From assembly GCA_937958295.1 (NCBI GenBank), contig CALFEY010000241.1, positions 1 through 13,241 of the forward strand: 13,241 nt of DNA, written 5' to 3'. The stretch is from an uncultured Pseudomonadota bacterium (GTDB lineage: Bacteria; Pseudomonadota; Gammaproteobacteria; Burkholderiales; Casimicrobiaceae). Below are positions 1 through 7,032 of this stretch, in pieces. The notes beneath the pieces were generated by a model. The model was given only the letters and a program-made list of their open reading frames with translations. It was not told the DNA's origin and did not search any database. The translations under genes were made by a program, and so were the position numbers. How positions within the stretch are numbered: the first letter of the stretch is position 1; every line of letters begins with the position of its first letter.

Positions 1-302
1 TTTCGCTCGCGGCGCTGGCGATCGGCGGCGGCGCGGACATGATCAGCGTCGTGATCCGGCAGACCCTGGTGCAACTCGACACGCCGGACGCCATGCGCGG
101 TCGCGTGAGCGCGGTCAACAGCGTCTTCATCGGGGCCTCGAACGAGCTCGGCGAGTTTCGGGCGGGGACCATCGGAGAATGGCTGGGGCCGGTGGGGGCC
201 ACGGTGGTGGGCGGCGTGGGTACGCTCGTCGTGGCGGCACTGTGGTATCGCGCCTTCCCCGGGCTGGCGCGCCGGGACCGGCTGCTGGAACGCGACCCCT
301 GA
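1..302 (+). CDS. MFS transporter, C-terminal fragment (5' end outside window)
   Basis: The frame is open from the left edge (first full codon at position 3) to TGA at 300-302, so this is the last ~99 residues of a longer gene. The tail contains the segment MRGRVSAVNSVFIGASNELGEF, here split as MRGRVSAVNS then VFIGASNELGEF. This is typical of the fifth and sixth helices of the C-terminal half of DHA3-type (MFS_3, enterobactin-exporter-like) permeases. A hydrophobic helix rich in Gly, Val and Leu follows (about residues 62-82 of the visible part), then a short charged cytoplasmic tail ending RRDRLLERDP. Members are 12-helix inner-membrane proton-coupled exporters. The substrate cannot be inferred from this fragment. 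It converges on the leftward gene that ends at 365. Confidence 0.8.
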   Translation, partial: SLAALAIGGGADMISVVIRQTLVQLDTPDAMRGRVSAVNSVFIGASNELGEFRAGTIGEWLGPVGATVVGGVGTLVVAALWYRAFPGLARRDRLLERDP

Positions 303-310
303 CCCTGGGG

Positions 311-326
311 GCGTCGCTTCCGACGC
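311..326. terminator. Possible bidirectional hairpin between convergent genes
   Basis: A perfect 6-bp GC-rich inverted repeat (GCGTCG, loop CTTC, CGACGC) lies 8 bp after the MFS stop, in the 62-bp gap between two convergent genes. There is no T-tract on either side, so it is not a canonical intrinsic terminator. The position is the main argument for a role in transcript ending. Confidence 0.3.
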
Positions 327-364
327 GCCTCGCAGCCGATGGCGCGTGACGCCAAGTGCGCCGC

Positions 365-2044
365 TCACACGCCCGCGCGCTTGCGCTTCTGCCGCCGCCA
401 CGCCCGCCACGCGAGCCACGGGAGGCCGATTACGGTCACCATGCCCCACACGATCGTGGCGAAATCCGAAGGGTGCCAGGGCGCTGGAAGAAGGTCGGGA
501 TCGCGCAGGTCTGCGGGGAACGGACGCGGTGGCACGGGCACGATCTGCGCCAGCGCCGGATCATCCGGTACGCGCGCCTTGTACTCGGCGAGGGTCACGG
601 CGGGCGCGTCGCCGAACTTGCGGCTCGACGGAAACTGCGGGATGCGCACGAAGGCGAGGGCGTGGAGGTCTTCGGCGAGCAGGCGCGCGAGCGGTCCCGC
701 GTCCTCGGGCAATTCGCCGCGACTCAGTGCCAGCAACCCCTCGAACGCTTCTTCGAGCGCCGCCGCGGGCAGCAGGCGCGTCTGGTCGGTGTTGAGGTAG
801 TCGAAGGCCACCTTGCCCTTGTCGAGCGAGCGCTCGCCCACGGCAACGACGGGCAGCGAGCCCCATGCGAGCAGGCGCCCTGAGGGACCGCGAGCCCGCA
901 CTGGCCAGCCAAGGGCCCGCAGGACGTCCACGCTGATGCTCGCGCAGTTTGCATCGGGATGGTAGTAGACGAGCTGGTGCCGGTAGAACTGGTTGAATAC
1001 GCGATTGAGGGCGGACTGCACGAGCGCGGCAGCGCGGTCGTCGTGCAGCACGGCCACCACCATGTGCGTGGGCCGGTACCAGTTCTGCCCGGCGTTGAGA
1101 TCGCCGAGGTAGTTGTCGAGCGGCACCGGCGCCGCGATGATGCCCTTCTCGCTCTCGATGTCGAGGGAGTAGAAATTGTTGACGAGCCAGTGGTCGATCG
1201 TCCCGTTCGCGCTCACCCGCCCGGTCACGATCGCGAAGTGCCCGCCATGGGCTTCATCGTCGTCGCCTTGCGCGCCGTTGACCATCAGCGCGAGCACGGG
1301 CTTGCCGGTCCAGTCGGACGCCGCGCCTTCACGTTGCCAGAGCGTGCTCGCCGCGTAGGGGCTCTGCGCGCCGCCGCGGGGCATCTCGCGCATGAGCTCG
1401 CGCAGCGCGAGCCCCGTCGAGGCGGCAACCGGCAGGGGACGCGGCGCGGGGGCCACGGGGCCGACGGTGAAGTCCGCGGGCCACAGCGTACGCATGACCA
1501 GCGTGTGGCCGGCCAGCGTGCCGCGCACGGTCAGGGGATGCTGCGCGAGCCAGGCGATCGACGACGCGTCGTAGTAGGACCGGTTGAGCGGGATCTTCTC
1601 CACGGCCCTCGCTTCGATGGCGGCGTCGCCGATCTGCACGTGCGTGCCGTCGACGGCAAGGCGCGCGCCCTGCGCCACGAGCGGCGCTGCCACCCACACG
1701 AGCGGGGGATAGTCGATCGGTGCCGCGGCCGGCCGCGCCGCGATCCACTGACGCAGGTCGTCGAAGGCCGTCACGCCGGGCGTGAATCCCGCCACGGGTC
1801 GGCCGGCCACCGGTACCGCGATGATCTCGTCGCGAAAGTACCAGCGTGCCTGACGGCTTGCCGGACAGTCGCCGCACAGGTGGCCGGCGACGATGCGGAA
1901 GTGGCTCGCGGGATAGAGCCCGAACGGACCCGCGGCGTTGGCGGCGAGCAGGGGCTGCGCGGGCGTGTCGGGAGCGAAGGATGCGGCCACGACGGCGACG
2001 AGCGCAAGGATGCGCCGTGTCGCGCGCGTGGCCGGCGCGATCAA
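365..2044 (-). CDS. Exported membrane-anchored protein with permuted papain-like (His...Cys) core, unknown function
   Basis: This is a 559-residue protein I cannot name. The N-terminus (residues ~7-30, RR then a hydrophobic stretch, then TPAQ) looks like a Sec signal peptide. A single hydrophobic segment near 528-546 followed by RAWRRQKRKR suggests a C-terminal membrane anchor, leaving about 490 residues in the periplasm. Residues 266-274 (HGGHFAIVTG) and 364-376 (DANCASISVDVLR) resemble the strand-borne His and helix-capping Cys of papain-like enzymes. The His comes first, as in circularly permuted NlpC/P60-type families such as YiiX; candidate catalytic residues are H269 and C367. A CGDC pair sits at 57-60. 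The start is TTG, overlapping the stop of the transglutaminase gene as TTGA, which implies translational coupling; no good ATG exists near the signal peptide. Enzyme class is inference; exported location is well supported. Confidence 0.75.
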   Translation of the reverse strand: MIAPATRATRRILALVAVVAASFAPDTPAQPLLAANAAGPFGLYPASHFRIVAGHLCGDCPASRQARWYFRDEIIAVPVAGRPVAGFTPGVTAFDDLRQWIAARPAAAPIDYPPLVWVAAPLVAQGARLAVDGTHVQIGDAAIEARAVEKIPLNRSYYDASSIAWLAQHPLTVRGTLAGHTLVMRTLWPADFTVGPVAPAPRPLPVAASTGLALRELMREMPRGGAQSPYAASTLWQREGAASDWTGKPVLALMVNGAQGDDDEAHGGHFAIVTGRVSANGTIDHWLVNNFYSLDIESEKGIIAAPVPLDNYLGDLNAGQNWYRPTHMVVAVLHDDRAAALVQSALNRVFNQFYRHQLVYYHPDANCASISVDVLRALGWPVRARGPSGRLLAWGSLPVVAVGERSLDKGKVAFDYLNTDQTRLLPAAALEEAFEGLLALSRGELPEDAGPLARLLAEDLHALAFVRIPQFPSSRKFGDAPAVTLAEYKARVPDDPALAQIVPVPPRPFPADLRDPDLLPAPWHPSDFATIVWGMVTVIGLPWLAWRAWRRQKRKRAGV

Positions 2045-3135
2045 GCGGTGACTTCGCGCACCGTGATCTTGTACTTGAAGGTCTCCGGATCGAGGCTGTC
2101 GATGCGCTGCCCCCTCGTCTCGCCCTGCGGATACATGAGGAATCCTACAGCCGGGCCGCGGGAACCCGGCAGCGGCACGTCATGAGCCGTGTTGTAGCCC
2201 ATCCAGTTGCCTTCCCAGGTGCCGAACAGCGCGGTGTAGACGGGCGCGGCCACTTCGTTCTTCGGATCCTTGATCCACTCCGGGGTTTCCTGGCGCATCA
2301 CCTTGGCGACGTCGGCCGGGTCCATGGCGACCCAGCCGTAGTCGTTGAGCCATACTTCGGCGCGACAGTGCTGTGCCTTGCTGATGTCGGTGCTGCCGGC
2401 CCCCAGCTCCTTGTACGGGAACGCCGACTTCGCGACGCGGACGCCGTACACGTCGCGCGCGGGTACCCCGGCCGCGCGTGCGAGTCCCACGAAGAGCGCA
2501 TTGAGGTCCGCGCACTTGCCGCCCATGTTCTTCGTCTCGAGCATGCCCTTGATGTCGCCCACGCCACAGCCCGCGACCTTGGGATCGCGATAGGTGTTGT
2601 ACACGACCCAGTCGTAGATCGCGCGCGTCTTGTCGAGGTCGGTGGCCTTGCCGGCCACGATCTGCGCGGCGGTGGCCTTGACGATGCCGTCGGTGGGAAT
2701 GAGCTCCGTAGGCGCGAGGTTCTGCGCGAGATCGGCGGGCGCGGCAGGGCGGGTCTTCTTCGCCCAGTCGATGGTGCGATCGCGCGTGCGCACGCGGCTC
2801 ACGACGGTCAGCGCGGGCGCTTTCTCGCCGTCGGCCCAGGTGGCGCGCACCATCTTCGCACCGTACTTCTTGTCGGTGTCGAGCGCGGCCTCGCGCATGT
2901 TGCCGGTCCACGTCGCGGGCTGGGACTGCTGCCAGTCGGTGTCGATCGCCGGGACCGGCACCCACACGCGGGTGACGCCGCCGGCATTGGCCACATCCAC
3001 CTGCGTGGTGATCTCGAACGTACGCCAGCCTGCCGCGCCGGGGGCGAACTGTCGCGCCTGCGCGAGGACGAGCGAGGGAAAGGAACCTGCGAGCGGCAGC
3101 GCGGCCGCAGTGGCAATGAAGGTTCGACGATGCAT
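2041..3135 (-). CDS. Tat-exported transglutaminase-like domain protein
   Basis: This 364-residue protein opens with MHRRTFIATAAALPLAG, a twin-arginine signal ending near AQA at 25-27. The C-terminal half carries the transglutaminase-like (TGc, PF01841-type) core: GGKCADLNALFVGLARAAG with nucleophile C208, then QHCRAEVWLNDYGWVAMDP with H256 and D272 as the rest of the triad. The N-terminal ~150 residues look like the beta-rich domain common before TGc in bacterial proteins. Bacterial members are mostly proteases or amidases acting on peptides rather than true cross-linking enzymes; the substrate here is unknown. The ATG lies 40 bp after the thioredoxin-like gene, and the stop overlaps the start of the next gene by 4 bp. 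Around the ATG, 3133-3149 can fold into a small GC-rich hairpin that would cover the start codon; this is only a weak regulatory hint. Confidence 0.88.
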   Translation of the reverse strand: MHRRTFIATAAALPLAGSFPSLVLAQARQFAPGAAGWRTFEITTQVDVANAGGVTRVWVPVPAIDTDWQQSQPATWTGNMREAALDTDKKYGAKMVRATWADGEKAPALTVVSRVRTRDRTIDWAKKTRPAAPADLAQNLAPTELIPTDGIVKATAAQIVAGKATDLDKTRAIYDWVVYNTYRDPKVAGCGVGDIKGMLETKNMGGKCADLNALFVGLARAAGVPARDVYGVRVAKSAFPYKELGAGSTDISKAQHCRAEVWLNDYGWVAMDPADVAKVMRQETPEWIKDPKNEVAAPVYTALFGTWEGNWMGYNTAHDVPLPGSRGPAVGFLMYPQGETRGQRIDSLDPETFKYKITVREVTA

Positions 3136-3175
3136 GGGGACCCCCGATGGCAGCGGACGCGGCCCCGACGGAGCA

Positions 3176-3709
3176 CTAGCGCAGGCTGCGCAGGCGCGAT
3201 TCTACCGTCGGATCGTCCCAGTCGATCTCCCCGGTCACGACGAAGGCCACTCCTCCCTTCGGACCGACCACGAACGTGGAGGGGAACACGTTGACCTGCC
3301 ACGCCTTGCGCAGCGCGCCATCGTGATCGCGCACGATCGGGAAGCTGAGGCGGAGCCGCTGCACGAACGGCTCGATACGCGCGGCGTTCTCCTGGAAGTT
3401 GACCCCCACGATCTCGAGGGCCGCCGGGCTCATGCGCCGGCGCAGGCGCTCGAGGGACGGCATCTCGGCCACGCAGGGCGCGCACCACGTGGCCCAGAAG
3501 TTCACGAGCACGATGCGGCCGCCGAAGTCGGAGAGCCGCAGCTCGTTGCCCGCGAGCGTGCGCGCGGCCAGCGGCGGCGTGGGACCGCGGGTCCACGGCA
3601 CGAAGGTGGCAGCCCACGCGGGGCCGCTGGGCGTAGCGAGGACCGCGCCAGTGGCCAAGGCAAGGCCGGCGGCGAGCGCGCGCCGGCGCGACTTCGAGTC
3701 GGCATTCAT
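3176..3709 (-). CDS. TlpA-like periplasmic thioredoxin-family protein
   Basis: This is a 177-residue TlpA/ResA-type thiol:disulfide oxidoreductase. Residues 1-34 form an export signal with SRRR before a hydrophobic Ala/Leu stretch and an AWA-A cleavage-like site (Tat-like or Sec). The fold is marked by VNFWATWCAPCVAEMPSL with the redox pair C76/C79, the GVNFQE strand typical of TlpA-family insertions, and the cis-proline at VFPSTF (P143). TlpA/ResA proteins usually keep substrate cysteines reduced in the oxidising periplasm. Its ATG overlaps the stop of the upstream nei relic as ATGA, so its translation is probably coupled to that short frame. Downstream genes encode two exported Cys-dependent candidates, one with an extra CGDC motif; they are possible redox clients, but that is inference. 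Confidence 0.9.
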   Translation of the reverse strand: MNADSKSRRRALAAGLALATGAVLATPSGPAWAATFVPWTRGPTPPLAARTLAGNELRLSDFGGRIVLVNFWATWCAPCVAEMPSLERLRRRMSPAALEIVGVNFQENAARIEPFVQRLRLSFPIVRDHDGALRKAWQVNVFPSTFVVGPKGGVAFVVTGEIDWDDPTVESRLRSLR

Positions 3710-3873
3710 GGCCGCTGGCAGGTCGGGCGCACGAAGAGCCCGCGTCCGCCATGCGCGCGGCGCGCGATGGGGCTTGCGCGGTCCCAGCAGGCGAAGTGCG
3801 CAGCGTCGATCTGCCCGGTCAGCACATGGGCGAGCGCATCTGCGGCGCGGCGGATCTCGGGACCCTCCGGCAT
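3706..3873 (-). pseudogene. nei: Internally deleted relic of endonuclease VIII (nei)
   Basis: A 55-codon frame starts MPEGPEIRRAADALAHVL, the signature N-terminus of Nei, with the catalytic Pro2/Glu3 of this Fpg/Nei DNA glycosylase family. Within about 28 residues it switches to what looks like the C-terminal zinc finger: CWDRASPIARR, then AHGGRGLFVRPTCQRP. Full Nei is about 260 residues, so roughly 200 central residues (rest of the catalytic domain, H2TH region) are missing with the frame kept. Of the four zinc-binding Cys expected in the C-x2-C...C-x2-C finger, only C29 and C52 remain; the other two positions are Arg (R32, R49), each explicable by a TGC to CGC change. It cannot be an active glycosylase. 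GAAGG lies upstream of the ATG, and the stop overlaps the thioredoxin start (ATGA). An assembly artefact is possible but would not explain the two Cys losses. Confidence 0.8.
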
Positions 3874-3940
3874 GTCAGTGCGCCTTCACGGGCGGGCGTA
3901 GGCCCTGCGCCTGACACGAACGGGCAGGCCCGGCACCGGA

Positions 3941-4996
3941 TCAGCTAACCCGCACGCGCGCGGGTCCGGCCGTGATCTCGCCGATGTCGGCGGCGCCGGC
4001 GAAGCCGTCGCGGCGGAAGATGTCGAGGACGTCGCCCACGGCCTGGGGCGCGACCGCCACGAGCAACCCGCCCGAGGTCTGCGGATCGGTGAGGAGCGCC
4101 CGCTCAGCGTCGCCGAGGTCGGGGCCGAGGTCGACGTCGGCGCCGTAGCCCGCCCAGTTGCGTGCGGAGGCTCCCGTGAACACCCCGGCGCGGGCGAGCT
4201 CGAGCGTGTCCGGATGCAGGGGAAGCTGCGCGAAGTCGACGCTGGCGCCGGCCTGCGAGGCGCGACAGATCTCGAGCAAGTGCCCGAGCAGGCCGAAGCC
4301 GGTCACGTCCGTAAGCGCGTGGACGGCAGGAAGCTTGCCGAGCGCGATGCCGGGCGTGTTGAGCTTGGTGGTGCTGTCGAGCATCGTGGCGTAGTGCGCG
4401 GCGTCGAGCTTCTCCTTCTTGAGTGCGGCGCTGTAGATGCCCACGCCAAGCGGCTTGCCGAGCACGAGGCGATCGCCCGGACGCGCGCCGGCATTGCGCT
4501 TGAGGTTCGCCGGATCCACGAGCCCGATGGCGACGAGGCCGTAGATCGGCTCCACCGAATCGATCGTGTGGCCGCCCGCCACGGGGATGCCCGCACGCGC
4601 GCACACGCTCTCGCCGCCTTCCAGAACTCGACGGATCACCTCGACGGGCAGCTGGTTGATCGGCATCCCCACCAGGGCGAGCGCGAACAGAGGCGTGCCG
4701 CCCATGGCGTACACGTCGGAGATCGCATTGGTCGCGGCGATGGCGCCGAAATCGAACGGGTCGTCGACGATCGGCATGAAGAAGTCGGTGGTGGCGACGA
4801 TCGCCTGCCTGTCGTTGATGCGGTACACCGCGGCATCGTCGGAGGTCTCGATGCCCACCAGAAGCTGCGGCGGCAAGAGACCGCCTTTGGCGCTGCCGAG
4901 GATCTCGCGCAACACGCCTGGCGCGATCTTGCAGCCGCAACCGCCGCCGTGGGAGAACGAGGTGAGGCGCAGTGGAACGGGATCGGGAGCGTTCAT
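3941..4996 (-). CDS. selD: Selenide, water dikinase (selenophosphate synthase)
   Basis: This 351-residue cytosolic enzyme makes selenophosphate from selenide and ATP, the selenium donor for selenocysteine and for 2-selenouridine in tRNA. It matches Escherichia coli SelD in length (347) and motifs: SHGGGCGCKIAP with catalytic C20 and K23, DDAAVY, TTDFFMPIVDDPFDFG, AATNAISDVYAMGG, AGGHTID, LTDVTGFGLLGH and DPQTSGGLL. The catalytic position is Cys, not selenocysteine. I chose ATG at 4996 over an in-frame ATG at 5023, because a likely -10 box (5025-5030) would start the transcript inside the longer version and E. coli SelD aligns from near 4996. No selA, selB or tRNA 2-selenouridine synthase gene is in the window, so the pathway branch it serves is not visible. 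It is divergent from the Kor operon. Confidence 0.96.
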   Translation of the reverse strand: MNAPDPVPLRLTSFSHGGGCGCKIAPGVLREILGSAKGGLLPPQLLVGIETSDDAAVYRINDRQAIVATTDFFMPIVDDPFDFGAIAATNAISDVYAMGGTPLFALALVGMPINQLPVEVIRRVLEGGESVCARAGIPVAGGHTIDSVEPIYGLVAIGLVDPANLKRNAGARPGDRLVLGKPLGVGIYSAALKKEKLDAAHYATMLDSTTKLNTPGIALGKLPAVHALTDVTGFGLLGHLLEICRASQAGASVDFAQLPLHPDTLELARAGVFTGASARNWAGYGADVDLGPDLGDAERALLTDPQTSGGLLVAVAPQAVGDVLDIFRRDGFAGAADIGEITAGPARVRVS

Positions 4997-5024
4997 GGCG
5001 ATTCCAAGAGCCAGAGTGACCATG

Positions 5025-5030
5025 ATTCTA
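5025..5030 (-). promoter_or_regulatory. Candidate -10 box of selD
   Basis: On the minus strand this reads TAGAAT, five of six matches to TATAAT, about 29 bp upstream of the chosen selD ATG. The -35 at 17-bp spacing (GTCGCA) is poor. The box stands out because the surrounding DNA is almost entirely G+C. It argues against the 5023 start codon. Confidence 0.4.
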
Positions 5031-5083
5031 GCGCGCGACGCCGATGGTGCGACGCAGCACGCGCGCTCCCGCCCTCGACCGGT

Positions 5084-5112
5084 TTCACGCGAGGCGCGAT
5101 TCGGCGTAGCAT
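5084..5112 (+). promoter_or_regulatory. Candidate sigma70-type promoter of the Kor operon
   Basis: TTCACG (5084-5089, 4 of 6 to TTGACA) is separated by 17 bp from TAGCAT (5107-5112, 4 of 6 to TATAAT). Transcription would begin near 5119, leaving a leader of about 65 nt before the TTG start. It sits in the 189-bp spacer shared with divergent selD. I saw no clear operator palindrome. Confidence 0.3.
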
Positions 5113-5174
5113 CCCGGCAGCCGGAACGAAGGCACGCGGCGGGGGCCCGTCGCAAGTGCACGCCGGCGTTGTGG

Positions 5175-5180
5175 AGGAGG
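5175..5180 (+). promoter_or_regulatory. Strong Shine-Dalgarno that sets the TTG start of korC
   Basis: AGGAGG is followed by a 5-nt spacer (TGCGT) and then TTG at 5186. In-frame GTG codons at 5171 and 5180 lie before or within the Shine-Dalgarno and have no such sequence of their own, so TTG is preferred. Confidence 0.7.
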
Positions 5181-5185
5181 TGCGT

Positions 5186-7030
5186 TTGAACCCGACGGAT
5201 ATCGCGCAACCCGAATACTTTCACAAGGTCGTCGACTGCCAGTGGGCCTGTCCCGCCCACACTCCCGTCCCCGAGTACATCCGGCTCATCGCCGCGGGAC
5301 GCTACGGCGACGCCTATCTCGTCAACTGGCACTCCAACGTGTTCCCCGGCATTCTCGGGCGCACGTGCGATCGTCCGTGCGAGCCCGCGTGCCGACGCGG
5401 CCGGGTCGAGGAGGGCGGCGACAAGAAGGGCAAGCCCGAGCCGGTGGCCATCTGTCGCTTGAAGCGCGTGGCCGCGGACTTCAAGGACGACATCACCCCT
5501 TTCCTGCCCCGTGGCACCGCGCAGAAGAACGGCAAGCGGGTGGCCCTCGTGGGCGCCGGCCCCGCCTCGCTCACCGTGGCACGCGACCTTGCGCCGCTGG
5601 GCTACGACCTCGTCGTGTTCGATGGCGATGCCAAGGCCGGCGGCATGATGCGCACGCAGATTCCCAAGTTCCGTCTTCCCGAGCGCGTGATCGACGAGGA
5701 GATGGGCTACGTGCTCGACATGGGCATCGACTTCCGCCCGGGGCAGCGCATCGACAGCCTGCGCCATCTGCTGGGCCAGGGTTTCGATGCCGTGTTCGTG
5801 GGCAGCGGTGCGCCGCGCGGGCGCGACCTCAACGTGCCGGGTCGCGCCGAAGCGGCCGCCAACATCCACATCGGCATCGACTGGCTGTCGAGCGTGTCGT
5901 TCGGACACGTCACGCGCATCGGCAAGCGCGTCATCGTGCTGGGCGGCGGCAACACCGCGATGGACTGCTGCCGCAGCGCGCGCCGCCTGGGCGGGGATGA
6001 TGTGCAGGTCGTGGTGCGCTCCGGCTACGACGAGATGAAGGCCTCGCCCTGGGAAAAGGAGGATGCGCGACACGAGGGCATCCCGATCCACAACTTCCTC
6101 GTTCCCAAGGCGTTCACGCACGACCGCGGCCGGCTCACCGGCGTGACCTTCGAGAAGGTTGCGCCGCAGCGCGACGCCAAGGGCCGTCGCCAACTCGTGC
6201 CCACCGGCGAGCCCGACGTCCACTTTCCCTGCGACGACGTGCTCGTGGCCATCGGCCAGGAGAACGCGTTCCCCTGGATCGAGCGTGACCTGGGCCTCGC
6301 CTTCGACGAGTGGAGCATGCCGGTGGTGGACACCGCGACCATGGCGTCCACGCTGCCCAACGTCTTCTTCGGCGGCGACGCCGCCTTCGGCCCCAAGAAC
6401 ATCATCTGGGCGGTCGCGCACGGCCACGAGGCCGCGATTTCCATCGACCTCTTCTGCCGCGGCGAGGACCTGCGGCGGCGCCCGCCGCCGCACGTGAACC
6501 TGTCCTCGCAGAAGATGGGCATCCACGAGTGGAGCTACGACAACGCCATCACTGGTGACCGGCGCTTTCGCGTGCCACTCAAGGATACCAAGCTTGCACT
6601 GGCGAGCATCAAGGTGGAGGTGGAGCTGGGCTTCGATCCGAAGCTCGCCTTCGCCGAGGCACAGCGGTGCCTCAACTGCGACGTGCAGACCGTATTCACC
6701 GACAAGCTGTGCATCGAGTGCGATGCGTGCGTGGACATCTGCCCCATGGACTGCATCACGTTCACGGACAACGGCGAGGAGCCCGACCTGCGTCGACGCT
6801 TGCAGGCACCGGCGCCAAACCTCGCGCAGGACCTGTACGTGTCGGGGACGCTCAAGACCGGCCGCATCATGGCCAAGGACGAGGACGTGTGCCTGCACTG
6901 TGGCCTGTGCGCCGAGCGCTGTCCCACCGGCGCGTGGGACATGCATAAGTTCCTCCTTGAGACGGCGCATGCCGACGACCGCTGCCGCAAGCAGCACGCC
7001 CGCGAGCGGGAAACGGCGAGGGTGGCCTGA
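5186..7030 (+). CDS. korC: FAD/NAD(P)-binding iron-sulfur oxidoreductase, electron-transfer subunit of 2-oxoacid oxidoreductase (KorC-like)
   Basis: This is a 614-residue (about 66 kDa) cytosolic protein built like the glutamate synthase small subunit with an added ferredoxin tail. Residues 8-100 form the N-terminal Fe-S domain (C18, C22, C61, C65, C69, C90). GAGPAS at 123-128 binds FAD, GGGNTAMD at 253-260 lies in the NAD(P) site, and NVFFGGDAAFGPKNIIWAV at 392-410 is the second FAD segment. The tail has CLNC (495-498) and two 4Fe-4S ferredoxin motifs: C509, C512, C515, C519 and C569, C572, C575, C579. Two bases separate it from the alpha subunit gene. In Azoarcus evansii a ~66-kDa KorC passes electrons from 2-oxoglutarate oxidation to NADP+; size and gene company match here. 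The symbol rests on that analogy. Alternative label: NADPH-dependent glutamate synthase beta-like protein. Confidence 0.85.
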   Translation: MNPTDIAQPEYFHKVVDCQWACPAHTPVPEYIRLIAAGRYGDAYLVNWHSNVFPGILGRTCDRPCEPACRRGRVEEGGDKKGKPEPVAICRLKRVAADFKDDITPFLPRGTAQKNGKRVALVGAGPASLTVARDLAPLGYDLVVFDGDAKAGGMMRTQIPKFRLPERVIDEEMGYVLDMGIDFRPGQRIDSLRHLLGQGFDAVFVGSGAPRGRDLNVPGRAEAAANIHIGIDWLSSVSFGHVTRIGKRVIVLGGGNTAMDCCRSARRLGGDDVQVVVRSGYDEMKASPWEKEDARHEGIPIHNFLVPKAFTHDRGRLTGVTFEKVAPQRDAKGRRQLVPTGEPDVHFPCDDVLVAIGQENAFPWIERDLGLAFDEWSMPVVDTATMASTLPNVFFGGDAAFGPKNIIWAVAHGHEAAISIDLFCRGEDLRRRPPPHVNLSSQKMGIHEWSYDNAITGDRRFRVPLKDTKLALASIKVEVELGFDPKLAFAEAQRCLNCDVQTVFTDKLCIECDACVDICPMDCITFTDNGEEPDLRRRLQAPAPNLAQDLYVSGTLKTGRIMAKDEDVCLHCGLCAERCPTGAWDMHKFLLETAHADDRCRKQHARERETARVA

Positions 7031-7032
7031 CC

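Noticed and set aside
959..3901. Several plus-strand frames of 400-480 codons opposite the transglutaminase block.
   Set aside because: They mirror genes with clear catalytic motifs and signal peptides on the minus strand; composition is typical of antisense frames in G+C-rich DNA.
3917..3934. Short GC inverted repeat (CGGGC-AG-GCCCG) near the selD stop as a terminator.
   Set aside because: The loop would be only two nucleotides, or the stem four bp with a larger loop, and no T-tract follows on the minus strand.
4997..6997. A minus-strand frame continuous with selD stays open for over 650 codons antisense to korC, suggesting a giant fusion.
   Set aside because: The upstream part lacks any recognisable domain, mirrors the codon pattern of korC, and real SelD begins at 4996. 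It is a G+C-driven antisense open frame.
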